64,000 nt of DNA from Antitrichia curtipendula (GCA_951230915.1 OX579642.1:13268001-13332000), one strand, 5' to 3'. Counted from the stretch's first letter, positions 23,860 through 36,330 are shown. Notes: a model not told the origin generated them from the sequence alone. Numbers and translations: made by a program.

Positions 23860-25374
23860 TTGAACCCCCTCCCTTCTTCTCATTCTACCACGTGTTATTT
23901 ACTTACTAGTCTAGATCTTCACATTGATTAGGTAGGATGGACTATTGACTGAGTATCACATTCAGGTTTTTATTGGTCTAGATCCCCCCGCGTTGTTGAC
24001 AAGGCATAAATATGTGTCAACTATCAATTGGTCGGACCTAATTTTTGTTGGCATGACTTGTTATGTGGAGGCCTTTGACTGGCCAGACTCCTCCAAGACC
24101 CAAAAAATTAAGCATGTACATAATTTTTGCAGTGTCATGTAGAGAGCGGTTCGCCTTAGAAAATCACATAAATTCTGGCTACAACCAAAAATGGCTTAAA
24201 AATTAAAGAAGTCATAATCGTATAGATTTTTCAAACTCAATCGTCGAATCTTCAAACTGCTCCCCGTTGGCCTATCCTATAATGACTCTAATTTGATTCA
24301 AAGATTTGGGTAGATGATCAGAAACCACGAACTTCAGACGAGTAAAACGGGACATCCAAACCATGAGTTGAACCGTCCAAGGGATTGGCTCCTAAATGTC
24401 AAACCCATGGTGACCAATAATTGTGCTTTACCAATGGGAACAATATAAAAGTATGACTATGTAGACAAAGAACCCCACTTCGTCGTATCCATGACACAAA
24501 AAGAAGCTAAACAATGATTTCACCCACACTGTCCGCAACAACAAAGTTTAAAATGAAAGACAAGCCACAAGCCACAACACACAAGTCTTCAATGTCTTCT
24601 TCAACTCCAACTCCTTGGCTGAATTTAGATTTAGTGTCATTATTTCATACAGAGTCTAAATGAAATGTATAATGACTTTTTGGAAAGTTAGCACAGTTAT
24701 CTACTTCACTTCCAATGTTCAACTCATTCTAACACTTTGTCCAACTTATATGACCATCCAAAGTTACGGCCTTGAAAAAAAAAGGCAGCAGACCCTTCCT
24801 CACTTAGTCACTTACAACTCACTCATACAAATTCCAAATAGAATGAATGATACCTTCATAAAAATTCAACACAATTGTCTACACTCTCTCCAAATTTCAT
24901 TTTAAACAAAAGACTTGTTCATCTTTTATGGCCGGTCAAAGTCTCTTTTCTTTTACATAGAATGCAACAGACCTCCCTCCACTCAAACTAGCACAACTTT
25001 TGATTGAAAACTCTAAATCAAGTAAATAAGATTGATTTAGAAACTCCACAACATGATATACAACTCTTCTAATTTTCATTCCAAAATTCTCAAAATATAA
25101 CACACTATGTCTCCTCAAACATTCAGATCTTATAAGCAACAACAAGAGAGAAAATGAATAGTGTTCCCCCTTTTCCTCCACCTTATATTTTACTTAAACC
25201 ACATAAGTCAAGTGGACTTCAATTTGTATTTTAACCACGTGGTTCCCCTAACATTTATTGGTTATAAATTTTGACCATAAGACTAATTTCAAATCCCTAG
25301 TTAGAAGATAAATCACCCCAAAAAATCTAGTAGGTACACTATTTGAATATTTTTCTCGTACAACTTTATATAAC
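23860..25374. other. Non-coding stretch
   Basis: No gene recognised. A CA-rich and CTT-rich composition runs through 24.5-25.2 kb, with no frame longer than about 80 codons and no family features. Confidence 0.5.
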
Positions 25375-26100
25375 TCATATATATAAATTTAATTTAGAAA
25401 ATTACTCCTAATATGGAATAAAAAACTAAAAATTAACATATGTTTGATAGAGGTAAAAAAATAGAATTCCAATCAGAATATCACTCCATTTGCAAGAACT
25501 TGAGAATGTGTTTGACGATAGCAGCGACAGAATCGGCACGATCCGTCTAAGTTAAAGAATTAACTAGCTCTACCAACCATTTTTGGTGATCACAACTTCC
25601 CTTGATACACTTGACCATGTAATAATATAGACCGATGTTAAAACCTTCAAAACAACCTTCAAATGTCACTTCATAGCTACTAGATTCAACGCATCCAACC
25701 TGCAACAAGATCACCAATGTCCGAGCGTCTTGTTGAAGATTCTAGTGCCGTCGTTGCTCTACACGAGGTTGTTCGGTGGTCAAGATGGCCCAACTTCATC
25801 TTGTGAACGTCCATGCGACATTGAAAAACCCAGCAACAATTGAGGTTGGTCCGGCAATTGCGATAAAGAAAACTCAAACTCACGCTCCGATTGAGATTCT
25901 TCATTTTGAGACTCAGAAAACCCCTCCAATTTGACATAATATAACTTAAATGAAAAACAAAGAATAATAACATCAAATACAATGAATCTCACAAGTAAAC
26001 TCTTCTTTTTATAGTTGTTTATTATGGCAACGAGAATCGTCACCTTGAAGCTACTTCAAATGATGTCATCTCCTTTATCATTTTATAAATATTAAAATTC
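25375..26100 (-). repeat. Dispersed repeat, copy B (decayed gene-like fragment)
   Basis: Better preserved copy of 6235-6960 in the same orientation. On the minus strand a frame beginning near 25939 reads MSNWRGFSESQNEESQ, then acidic residues and an SQLPDQPQ motif, and ends at 25780. A second frame to 25686 continues the likeness to the other copy, implying a frameshift. Both copies share the start and the LPDQP motif, so an ancestral protein-coding segment is likely, but I cannot name it. Confidence 0.5.
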
Positions 26101-27598
26101 ATTTAAAGAATATAAATCTACATATTTGTACATAATGCCTGCATTTACAGCATGACAACGGTTTTGGTTCTTGGAGGATTCTAAGCTTTTTGAAGGCTTT
26201 TTTTCTATTGGATTTTTTTCCTATTTAGGCTCTAATTTTTCTGGGAGTTTTGACATAACACAATAGCCTTTTTTAATTAGTTTTGAATGCTAAAAATTGA
26301 CATTTTTTTGGATAGTTTTGAACATTAATTTTGATGCTAATAGAGCTAGAACTTGTGAAATTAAGGTCAAATTTCTATATTGAAACTACTAGGCTAAGTA
26401 GAATTTAACCACTAAATTTTGGAGACTAACTTGGCATTCCAAATTTATATTTTAAAAACTAAATTTGGTAGAGATTTCAGCATTTAATAGCAATACTAAT
26501 CAAAATTATTTTTTGAAAATTATTTTTCTATAGCTCCTTAGTTCAAAGCTCTGCCGTCTATGAGTGTTTTGCAAATTCAACCAATATTTTGGTACTTCTA
26601 AGCTCAAAGCTCATTTGTGTGGATAAATTTCACAACTTTATCAACACTTCTAAGAACTACAAAATCAAAATTACATGTTTTATCCAAACATAGGTGTTCA
26701 AACACTAGTTAGTACAAACATGTGTTGGTATAGAATGTATTTCTCAAATTAGCACTAGATTAGGTTTTTTAGGAGGTATGAGGGAGTATGTAAAGACCTT
26801 GCTTCAACTTCATTCCAATTTTGTATGCCTCTAAAACACTAGTCAACTCTTTGTCTCCATGAACTTCCTTCAAATTTGCTAGTTTTAAAGAAGATTTTTT
26901 GTTTGAATACTTTTGGATGTTAAAATGTTGTGAAACTTGTTAAAGCTTGTTATTAATATAAAAAACTTATAATAGTTTTTAGTGAAATTTTACAACACGT
27001 TGAGTAATTTCTAAAAAAAATTTATTGTGAATTTTGGCGGTTAACCATTTAGAAGAGGATCTTTTGAATATAAAAAAAACATTTAATTTTTTGTGGAACC
27101 TTTCATAGAATTCCACAAATGATGTGCAAGCTCACATTTTTACTTTGCACATGTGAAGAAGGAGAACCAAATCTCACTACCTCTTTTAATTACTAGTGAA
27201 TAAGAAATCTTTCACATGAAAGAAAATCTCATCAAATCAATTTTGTTATTAGACTCCTAGTATGATTTCGACCACAAAACACATTCCTTTTACTATAGAC
27301 ACCTTTCACTAGTCCATCTTGAGTTTGTCGCACTTATAGGCTAACAACTGGGATTTTCACTATTCTACGAAATCAAATGGAAATTGAAACTTCTTTCCAA
27401 GAATCCAAAAGTCTTCACCCACCTAAGCCTTCTCAATGGCAAGAGGGGCCATGAGGGCTCCAATTTCTTGAGCTATTCATTTTAAGAATCATGTTGTCAA
27501 TTAAATAGAACAATGCTAGAGTGTTCCAATTCCTAGACTTCCAAGGGCTTCTCACTGTTGAGAGTGTTTGCAGAAAATGATGGAATCGATGCACATAT
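26101..27598. other. AT-rich non-coding stretch
   Basis: I see no frame, repeat pair or element end in this interval. Confidence 0.5.
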
Positions 27599-27838
27599 GA
27601 AAATTAAAATTTAAAAAAGAAATTTAATTTAAAAGAGAAATTTAAATAAAAAATTTAAATTTAAATTTAAAAAGAAAAAAAGAAAAAAATTTAAATTTAA
27701 ATTTATAAAAAAATTAATTTAAAAAAAAAGTTATTATTTTTTAATTTAAAAAAAATTAAATTTATAAATAAATAAAAATTAATTAAAAATTAATTATTTT
27801 TTAAATTAAATTAGATTATTTTTTAATTTAAATATAAA
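27599..27838. repeat. A/T-only low-complexity tract
   Basis: Nearly all A and T, built from AAATTT, TTTAAA and AATTAA words that are self-complementary. Likely slippage-generated; no coding potential. Confidence 0.9.
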
Positions 27839-27859
27839 AAAAACACTCAAATTGTTTAG

Positions 27860-28215
27860 AAGCCTAAATCCAACACCCCCAAAGGATCTTCTCAAACTGA
27901 GACACAGAAAAAGAGAGAAATTAAAATTTGAAAAATAGAGTTTTGAGAATCCCAAATCCCAAACTTGCCAAAGGGAGCTACTAGTACCAAGAGAGTTTTT
28001 TGGGTTGACTTGGTCGAGGAAAATAATTAGATAAATCAAATTTAAAAATTTTGTATTTTATTTTTGGTTTTTTAAAAATAATTTTGAGAGATCCAAATTC
28101 CAAACCCCCCAAAGGAGGTGATTTGGTCGATTGGAAAAAAAATTGAATTTAACAAAAACAAAAATAATTTTTTTTTTAAGTTTTAAATTTCAAAACCTCC
28201 AAAGGGGATTGTGAG
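27860..28215. repeat. Degenerate tandem repeat with CCAAAGG word
   Basis: The phrase 'aaat-cca-ac-cc-CCAAAGG' occurs four times (about 27866, 27951, 28092 and 28186) with A/T-rich spacers of variable length. Copies are too diverged for a fixed period. Confidence 0.45.
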
Positions 28216-28689
28216 CCTTCAAAATAGCACTTGAAACTCTAGGATTATATTTTCCCAAGTTTTTGTTAGTTTTAAAGTAATTTTATGCAAAAAAATATAA
28301 GATAAGTAGTTGAAGGAGATTTGGTAGAAGTCCCTACTAATTCAATGAGGAGTCTTTTTGGAAACGTGAAATGCATAAAATACCTTGTTTTCTTGTTTTT
28401 AGATCCTAGTTAAGTATCTAAGAGATTAGATTAGCATTTCCAAGAGAAGTGAGGATGTGAAAGTTAGCCAATTGTAGTATCTTGTCCATGTAAAACTAAT
28501 TCTATAGAGTGCATGTTACAACCTAGCTAAATGCTAAAGTCTGTTTTTAGGTTTAAAAGAATCTAGATCCAATTCATAAAGAATTTGAATTAGTTAGTGT
28601 TAATATTGCAAGTAACTCTCAAATATGAACCAAAATGCAAAATAAACAGAAGGAGAGGTGATTGGAGCATATAGAGAAGTGCTTTTAGA
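28216..28689. other. Non-coding stretch
   Basis: I see nothing supportable here beyond AT-rich sequence. Confidence 0.4.
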
Positions 28690-31500
28690 GTGAAAGCATG
28701 CCAAAAGGTCAACATAGGAGCCAGTCATCCACGATATCCCATAGTACCAGAATGATTTCCCCCTCGGATGGAAATTATAAAATAATTTCTAATTTTAGAC
28801 TCTTTATGAATGGCACAAATGGAGATTCGACTTTGCACTTAGGTTTTGAAAACTTCCTAGAGGTTGCCCAAAAAATTTCGGGATTTTACTAAATTCCACA
28901 ATGACTCCATGGAAAGTCAATTGCCTTTAGAACTAATGGTAAATTCATAAAAATTACTTGGAGTGCGTTAAACTCTCACTAAAAATTAGGATAGTGTTTT
29001 GTATGCTAATAAATTGGTCTGTCAAGTTTGAAGGCTTTATGATAACTACAAGTACCAAAATCAACAACATTAAGTTTCAATAGAATTTATAACATGGCAT
29101 TGGGTTGACCGACATACCAAGAGCTAATGGTGTCTAAATGTTGCGAATGAGGGGTCTTTTCCTACCCCCACAAATCTTCCAGACAACCCTAGCTAATTAG
29201 TTTTTATAGAAGGGAAAAGCTACCAAGGCAATAAGACTATAGCAATCCTCCTAGTAGGGGATCTTTTGAAAGGGAAGGTCAAATAGGACTTTTGTTAAAG
29301 CGACAAAGGTCACATGAAGGTAAAAATGACTTATAATAGATAACTGAAATTGTAAATTGTATAAAAAATATATATATTGCTACCTATCAATGCAATACAA
29401 TCAAATTTTTGGATTCACTTCCTAGTTCACATCTTTGAATTCTATACATTTGATACTTCTAATTCTTCAGAAATAGCCTTCATTGTCAATTCCAAAATCA
29501 ATTGCTAAAAACTTCAAAATCAATTGTCTAGTAGTACACTTTACCTATGTGACTCGTAGTACAATGATCTCTCAAATATCACAACTAAATGCACACCTAC
29601 CCAATGGTACAACAATAAATGAAATATAAATATACAAATTATTTTATCTATTTTCATAATTGATATTTACATTGAATATATATTTTTACAATTTGAGTCA
29701 CACACATCTATACATTTCTTAAAGTTAATATTATGTGCTTATTGTAAATCAAGGAAGAAGACTATTTATCTTCCTAGGACTATTAGGACTATCACACCCC
29801 TTAGAATCTCTAGAATGGACTACCAATACTTTAAATCTAAGCCCTTTTCTATCCTTATAAGAGCTATTTCTAAGTTTATTTGTCATACACTTCCTTATTT
29901 ACATTCAATATGCTATATAACTTATATTAATTTCCTATTTACACTTAAAAGAGGAACTAAGTCCAAAATCAAATTTTTTTACTACAATTTCCTTGGAAAA
30001 TGCAAATTCCAATAGTTGAAGTTTTGACTTTTCTTTGGGATTATCATTAGTGGATTTTACAAGCGTAATTGGCTTAGAAGAAAGGGCAAGGTGTCTTCAT
30101 GACTAATTTGTGTCTTTTGACGCGATGGCACAATTGGTTTTTGATTTCAAATAGTTTCCTAAAAAATAGAGAGGGTCCAATAGTGGGTTTGACTTTTTTT
30201 TAGAGTAATTAGTGGTAATTCTAAGTTATATGCAAAATATATTGGAAAAAATCGAAGATTGGATTTGATTAAGATTTCAAATCTTTCCTTAAAAATCCAT
30301 TTTTGATTAAACTAAGAATATTTGGAAATATCTTAGGGTTATTCGCGAAATATCTCAAGATAATTAGGTTAATTTCCAAAATATCCTTGGAAAAAATCCT
30401 AGATTTGATTTAGACAAAATTTTATTGCTAAATGAGGCTTGTTCAAGAAAAATCTTAGATTAAATAAATACTATTTTGAAAATATTTTTAGGTAGGTCAG
30501 GAAATATCTTAGGATTAGTTAGAATTAGTTTTAGAAATATCTTTGAATAAGAAGACAAATGTCTAGTTGTAACTTAGATAGTGGAGTGACTCCAACCCAC
30601 AACCCATTCTTGTTACGGGCATTTTGCTAGAGTGTGGAAGACCTACACTTTTGATTTTGTTCATCGACACTCTATCAAGATTATCTATTGAGGCTGAGAT
30701 TAAGCCAAAATTTATGTTCAAACCTTATATCTTTAGTGGAGGACTTGACTTAGAGGATATGGGGTTCCCTCTAAGACCAACATCCACATTAGAATTCTAT
30801 TGGGAGGTTTAGTCCCCCAAGTTTGATCTTTCTTTAAGAATACTAGCAAAATCTTGACTTTTGCAACAAAATTAGGATTAAAAGGCTTAAAGCGGTGAAG
30901 CTTGACTTTGCCAAAAGCTTCTACACCCAATCTATTACCAAAATTTGTTGATTAATTCCTAATTTTCAGTTTAAACATTGTCATGTGTACCTCATTTGGA
31001 AGTTAAATTATTGGATACCAATTTCCACCAAATTAACTTGGGGTTGCTCTCACACACGGTAAAGCTTTGAACTTATAAAGCTCATAATCAAGGATTCCCA
31101 CAAATGGTTTCTTTTTGGAAACCAATTTTGCCCTGGGGTTACCCTCTACAGCAAAGCTTTCACCTTACCTTTTCTTTAAAATAATTATCTCCACGGTAGA
31201 AAGACTATTGGTTCAATTTGGCTTGACCAAGGCTATTTAAACATGAAAAAAGTATTGAGTTGGCCCTCTTTCTTTCCGTTTGAACCTGTTGGCTTCATCT
31301 TTGATTTATGCTAGTTGTTTAGAAGCTTGAGACTTTAGTTTTAAGACCTTACGTTTGTTTTAGAAAATCCCCCTAAATCCCCAAAAGCTTTAGAATTAGT
31401 TTCCATAGTAATAGTTTTCTTTCCCTTTGCTCATTAGTTGTTGTTTATAAAAAAAATCCCCAAACTCCAAAATATTAAAGTAGTTAGAAATTTGTCTGAG
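28690..31500. mobile_element. Decayed retrotransposon-like repeat, copy A
   Basis: Collinear with 61650-63700 in the same orientation. Shared blocks in order: 'ctcactaaaaattag-atag', the following 'aagttt-a-gg-ttatgata' and 'aagtacc-aa', a 'ctttcc-ac-c...ccctag-cta' block, a 'gc-caat-gttttgat' block, and a later stretch where an AAGCTTTGA word follows a CACACGG or GGACGGCG-like phrase. Neither copy keeps an open frame with RT or integrase motifs. A length above 2 kb and the absence of terminal inverted repeats make an LTR-retrotransposon remnant the best guess. Confidence 0.45.
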
Positions 31501-31610
31501 TGAGAAAAATTCCAAAATCTCCCCAAATTTAGATTAGTTATTATCATCTTAGTTTCTTTAAATAGGGAGAAGTTTGAATTTCCAAGAGTTAGAAATTAGG
31601 AACCAGTTAA

Positions 31611-32200
31611 TCCCTAAGTGCCTAAGCCTTCCCAAGTGTGTTTTTCCTAAGAAAAAAGGACATGGGCTTATAATTATCCCCAATGAAGCAAACATTTATT
31701 TTTTCAAAATCTAACCGTATAGATGTTTAAAGAGCTTGCTTATTAGTATGCATACCAATTTTGAATGCGAAATTGCATAGGAGTTGTGAGATTATAACAA
31801 GTGAAATGAGAGTATTCTATTTTTAGTATGCTGCCCCTCCCTACAATGTTTGAGAAATTTGCATATAAAAGTTTTTTGGGTTTGGAGGTGACATGAACAA
31901 CTAGAAATTGTATTAGCACACTAAAACGCATTTTCAAAAAACTTAAGTTCACATGAAGAGCTATCAAACTCATTACACAATCCACCTTGCAATTGTTGAA
32001 ATGCATTTTTATTTATTTTTACATTTGGTAAGTATAAATTGCAAATAAGTCCAAATCAGCACTTGCATTTTTAAATTTTCAACGGTGAAAATCAAGATAA
32101 TACTTTACTCTTTCCATTGGGACCATTTTCGAAACAAATGGATAAGTGCAACTTCTTAGATCTCAAAACTAAGTAAAATTGCTCAAAGCCGACAACACTA
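31611..32200 (+). repeat. Unpaired piggyBac-type terminal arm
   Basis: Direct copy of 18375-18900 with about 80-85% likeness by eye, preceded by TTAA. The block 'ctatcaaactcattacacaatccaccttgcaattgttgaa' is almost unchanged between copies. Similarity stops near 32200, where sequence specific to this copy begins. Confidence 0.85.
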
Positions 32201-32821
32201 CCATGCTTTGTCTCCACCCTTTTTCTAAATAATGGGAGCCACCTCACAAAGGCACAAGGTACCTTCTAATTCAAGAAGGTAGTTCCCAATGTTGTCCCCA
32301 ACGCTCCCGGCCCGCCATTGAAGATGCTGCCATCAAATCCACCATTTAGTCAAAGAGCCATAACTTCTACAAAAATTAATATTTTTGCATGAGACTTGTT
32401 GAGCCCATTAGATATACTCATGACGCACCTTTTCCAAGTGGGTAATATAAAAAAAAAATTCACTATTCCTAGGGATGCCTTGAAATGGCAGCAGCTCTCT
32501 TGTCACTCCAGGGACTCTCAAACTAAGTTACAAGTGATCTTCAGGGTTGCATAACTTTTGCACATGAACTTATTTTTTAGTGTTTTTTTTCCCCTTCTAG
32601 ATACTGAAGCATAGAATTTTTTTCTTTTGTAATAATTCAAATAAGAAAATAATAATTTTATGCCACCTTCTACAAATACCATAACACTCAAAGAAGTTCA
32701 TTCTCAACTTCAATCCCTTATAACTTTTGCAAGCAAACATAGTTTTCAAAGATTATTGTCACTACTTTTAGGTATTAAAGAGTAGCAAATATGATGATAG
32801 GAAATGGTTGAAAAAATACCT

Positions 32822-34490
32822 TCAATTCAAAATTGGAAGGTGCACCGCCTTCCAACAATCTCCAATATGCATGTGGTGCCCGAGACAACATGGGCAATAT
32901 GTTTGGCACAGTATGTGGCACTGAACACAAAGTTTACAAAGATCACTCCACATTGGCATGTGGAAAAGTTCCTCATGTCGATTGTAACGTGAAGTACATC
33001 TACAAGATCGAAGATGATGTGATGCTAAAACCTTTGCAAGGCGGAGTTGAAAAGATTTGTGGGTCAATCCTTTCATTCCTAAAATCAAAGATTGTTGTGA
33101 ATGAAGTTTCCACATGTTCACCACCCTGGTGTCTAAGAGGAAGAAAAGAAGCCTATGTCACCACTTTTGAGTGCGAACTTGGCAAGAATATTTGCCTCGA
33201 AGTTGGTCAGCGACATCCACTCCTCGCATGAATTTAGTGTATTGAAAATGCATAGGAGATGTTTCTACCGGCTTTTGCAAATGTCCCACCCGTCGTTGAA
33301 CCACTGGACACTCTTTGCCAGCCTCATGGATTGGCGGTGCAATTGTAGACATAAGAAGAACCGATTTCTTGTCAACTCATACTATGGCACTAAGTTGCTT
33401 ACATTTATGCATTCTCCATTCCAAATGCCCTTGAGTACATTTTGTGTAGAGGAATTTAGTAGCCAAGGCCTTGGGAAGGCCAATGCGATTTGCCCTGACC
33501 TTGCCTGTTGCATAGGTGCCTTTGTCCAAAAGGTCCATAAATGAAGGCACTGAGGAAAAAAATTTATCCATGATCACTATATGGCCTCTATTCTCTAACC
33601 CGCACAATAATCCATGTACCACATTTGCCCCTTGGATAGCCTCACCCTTCTTAGTACCTTTAATCTCGAGGACCCCCTTGTTGGCTCTACAATAAACTTC
33701 GAAAGTCCATACATACCTCGCTTCTGAATTAGTAAGGCACCAAACTTTGATCCCCCATTTTGTTGGATTTTTTGGCATATATTGGCAAATGGCACAATAT
33801 TTACCCTTGTATTGTATCATCATCTCATCAATTGTCACCTTGTCCCCCAAATTTCACATATCTTTGCACCGATCTCTAATCTCATCTAGAAGCCACCTCA
33901 ATTTCACCAATTTGTCAAATTCTACATTTGACCGGTTTGTAGTTGCTCCATGATCATTATGCACATGTAAACACCGTATAATGTGCTCATAACGGTCTCG
34001 AGTCATAATAGACGATATAACTGGGCACCATAGAAACTCGCAAGATTTCTTCCAATAACATCGTACATTTGGCTCAATTTTGATCCCATGTATAAAGATA
34101 TAGCCAAAAATGCTCTCAACTCCGGCAGTTGTAGTGCAACCCATGTCTCTCCACCCCGCAACCTCTTAGAGGTACATCTAGACCGTGGATTTATCTTAGA
34201 GGCATATCTATTAGTCTCAGCACATATCTTTTGTAAAGTCTTCTGAGTCCAAAACTTATGGAATAAGTCATATAAAGTGGATATTCTCTTCGAAAGATTT
34301 GGTAATCCTGAGGTGGGACCACTAAATGCAATTGGTACTGGATCAAATACAGAAAATGTCTTTTGCCATGAATCCTCATTGTAAACTTCCTTCAACATTA
34401 GATGATTTTTGAGGGGTCTGGAGGGCCGTTTTGGGCCTGTTCCTAGCACTGTTCCCCCGGCAGCAAAAGAACGGCCGGTGTCAGAAAAAA
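32822..34490 (-). pseudogene. PiggyBac-like DDE transposase pseudogene
   Basis: Encoded a cut-and-paste transposase of the DDE_Tnp_1_7 family that excises and inserts DNA at TTAA. Reading 5' to 3' on the minus strand: an N-terminal part (34490-34095) ending at LPELRAFLAI; then, one base out of register, IKIEPNVRCYWKKS and PVISSIMTRDRYEHIIRCLHV; then VTIDEMMIQYKGK (first Asp, near 33828); HIVIMDKFFSS (second Asp); MRGVDVADQLRGKYS (third Asp); and a C-terminal part to 32822 rich in Cys and His, as in the zinc domain that ends many piggyBac proteins. All three catalytic Asp codons survive. Lesions: a 1-nt shift near 34090 and TGA stops at 33854-33856, 33377-33379 and 33158-33160. The apparent N-terminal start in A/T-rich sequence upstream of 34490 is doubtful. 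Confidence 0.9.
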
Positions 34491-34797
34491 AAATTTGAAA
34501 AAAAAATTTGAAAAAAAAAATTAAAATCTTAAAATGGAAAAACAAGATGAACAAATTTTTATTTTTTTTAAAGTTTTTTTGGTATGATGTGGCAGTCGCT
34601 TGGCCATGTCACACAGCTGTTGCGGCGCAGTTCCACAGAGTTTCAGAGTCTGAGAACCCTGGAGAACTCGCAGCCATCCACAAGGGCTGAATAATATATA
34701 AAGTAGCCAAACCCATACCCGCCTGTTTAAGGGGAATGGGTATTGGGAAGACTCCACCAAACTGAAATAAACATGGAATCAGTTAGCCTTTTCAAGG
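34491..34797. other. Junction between the piggyBac copy and the next gene
   Basis: Holds poly(A) and poly(T) runs next to the piggyBac frame, then a G/C-rich patch (34590-34690), then an imperfect inverted repeat (CCCATACCCG with GAATGGGTATTGGG, 34705-34740). The last part is probably 3' UTR of the minus-strand gene ending at 34798. I could not identify a transposon end here. Confidence 0.4.
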
Positions 34798-35049
34798 TCA
34801 TTGCGTGGACAACAAGAAATCTGCAAATAATATTGTAGAAGTGAATTTATTTAAGTTCAAAGTCACCACTAGTAGCTCCCTATCATTGTTCATTGTCACA
34901 TTGTCTTTAAAAACCAAGTTGCGGAGGATGTCGTCCATAGCAAGGTTCACTCCCACCTTCTCTTGAGACGGGACAAATTGAAAGGGGAAGTCAGCCCTTG
35001 TCTTTGGTCCCGACTTTCTCACAAGTAGGGAGATGGAAAACCTCTGAGT
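34798..35049 (-). CDS. Last exon: permuted-methyltransferase-like C-terminus
   Basis: Acceptor ATGCAG precedes 35049 and the frame runs in phase to a TGA at 34798-34800. The segment FVPSQEKVGVNLAMDDIL followed by FKDNVTM resembles the 'EKP-x2-LM-x2-I ... D-x-V-x-D' stretch that follows the catalytic motif in circularly permuted DNA/RNA adenine methyltransferases. The glycine-rich AdoMet loop expected after it is not evident (NNDRELLVV instead), so catalytic competence is doubtful even without the upstream stops. Confidence 0.55.
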   Translation of the reverse strand, partial: TQRFSISLLVRKSGPKTRADFPFQFVPSQEKVGVNLAMDDILRNLVFKDNVTMNNDRELLVVTLNLNKFTSTILFADFLLSTQ

Positions 35050-35131
35050 CTGCATTCACAATTATGTCAATATCACGGACAACAATGCCAAATGCATTCA
35101 TATGCTGTCAAGTGAATTTAAAGAGAAATAC

Positions 35132-35482
35132 CGTTTTCTTCTGGTCTGCGGCTGATGTCAAGTGCAGATGATTAATGCCAAAATATGTCTCTAGTATGCG
35201 GAAATCGTATTCCTGGCAGCATCCGAGAATGTGGCTTCGGTGTGAAGAAGACGATGCAGGATATATCAAGAAAAGAGCGCCATTGTCATGTAGGTACTAG
35301 TGTGCAAAGTCAAAGACAGGAACCAAACAGTTGGATCTGAAGTCGTTCCACTTCGGCACTGGAGCAGGTGCGCATGATATGGTAGGAACATGGAGTCCCT
35401 CAGGCACATCAACAATCATAAAGTCCATAGCTGCCTCTGTTCCAATGACTCCGTTGAAGGAGCGGCTCTTGTCACACAAATG
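35132..35482 (-). pseudogene. Exon with Rossmann-methyltransferase-like core, one TAG
   Basis: 117 codons between acceptor ATGCAG and donor GTATTT, phase 0 at both ends. It reads FMIVDVPEGLHVP, where methyltransferases of the permuted class have the hydrophobic strand plus (D/N)PP(W/Y) motif IV; the second position is Val and the fourth Glu, so the motif is degenerate. It continues to LHDNGALFLIYPA, a typical next strand after 'L-x-x-G-G', and to FRILETYFGINHLHL. A TAG at 35297-35299 interrupts the helix before LHDNGALFLIYPA. Assignment rests on strand pattern and order of motifs, not on an intact catalytic signature. Confidence 0.5.
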
Positions 35483-35660
35483 CTGCATTTCACAGAAAAG
35501 TGAAGGTAAAATTAGTGCAACACATTTATTATGAATTCTTATGAACTTCTTTTTATTCAGATAACAAAGGTAGTGTCATGTGGCTGAATTGATCTGTACT
35601 CAAAATTGATGGCCTATATTAGCAATCCAAATATGCACAATAAAGAGGTGAAGGGATTAC

Positions 35661-36330
35661 CATGACTAAGAAGGCCTCAACATCGTCGAAGGCCTTGGAT
35701 CCCATCTCCAGACCTCCTAATGCCATATTCAATATGCACTCATTGATGTCAGGCGAAGGGTTCACATTCCTAGTCGACGGCGTCATCCCTTGCACCAGGC
35801 GTTCTTGAGTAAGGGAGAAGCCGGATGACGAAATGTTGACGTCCATTGCACTTGTAGCTGGTTCAGGCGCCTGTCGATCATCCTTCTGAAGTCGGCGTTT
35901 CTTGTTCTCCTTCTCTTGCTCTTTCTCAAATTGCCGCTTCTTCTTGTTCCCCTTGGCCTTTTTCTTGTTCTCCTCGAATTTCTTCTTAGCCTCTTCAAGC
36001 TTATCCACCTTCTTCCTGTCGGAAATCTCCCTCTTCTTGATAGCCTTGGCCTTGGCCTCTGGATCCAATCCAGCAAACTCATCAAACTCTGCGTCAGTTA
36101 CCACGGAATCTTTGAGCGTTTGGAAGAGGTCCTCTTCCTCTGGTGGTGTAACGCCGAAGTTACACTCAAGATACCAAGGGCAAGTCTGCAAATGAGGACT
36201 AGTCCACTTCTGCAACTGTGTCGTCGAGAACATACACTCGGCAGACGACCGGTCTAACCAGGTAGTGAGAAACGGGAGTAGGTCCTCTTTTTTTATGGCC
36301 TTCTTCCCGTACAACTCAAACTTGAAGTAT
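35661..36330 (-). CDS. Exon with lysine-rich coiled coil / nuclear-localisation segment
   Basis: A 670-nt open exon between acceptor TGTGCAG and donor GTAATC. The first part (YFKFELYGKKAIKKEDLLPFL, then a KW...TCPWYLECNFG block) looks globular. Between about 36080 and 35880 comes a long run of alternating Lys/Arg and Glu with heptad-like spacing, ending in KKRR, suited to a coiled coil and to nuclear import. The rest is low in structure. The frame is fully open, in contrast to the neighbouring exons. Confidence 0.65.

Larger units (their letters stand above)
31607..34490. mobile_element. PiggyBac element, autonomous type, left end present, right end not found
   Basis: TTAA (31607-31610) followed by TCCCTAAGTGCCTAAGCC begins a ~590-base arm that aligns with both inverted repeats of the 18.4-21.5 kb element. 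After the arm comes ~0.6 kb of non-coding sequence and then a piggyBac transposase pseudogene on the minus strand. I cannot find the matching right arm up to 48 kb; it was deleted or lies outside what I can recognise. The coding region ends within 300 bases of the 3' end of the next gene, so this side has probably been rearranged. Confidence 0.75.

Noticed and set aside
35902..36257. Plus-strand frames of 97 and 113 codons
   Set aside because: Antisense shadows of the Lys/Glu-rich coiled-coil exon.
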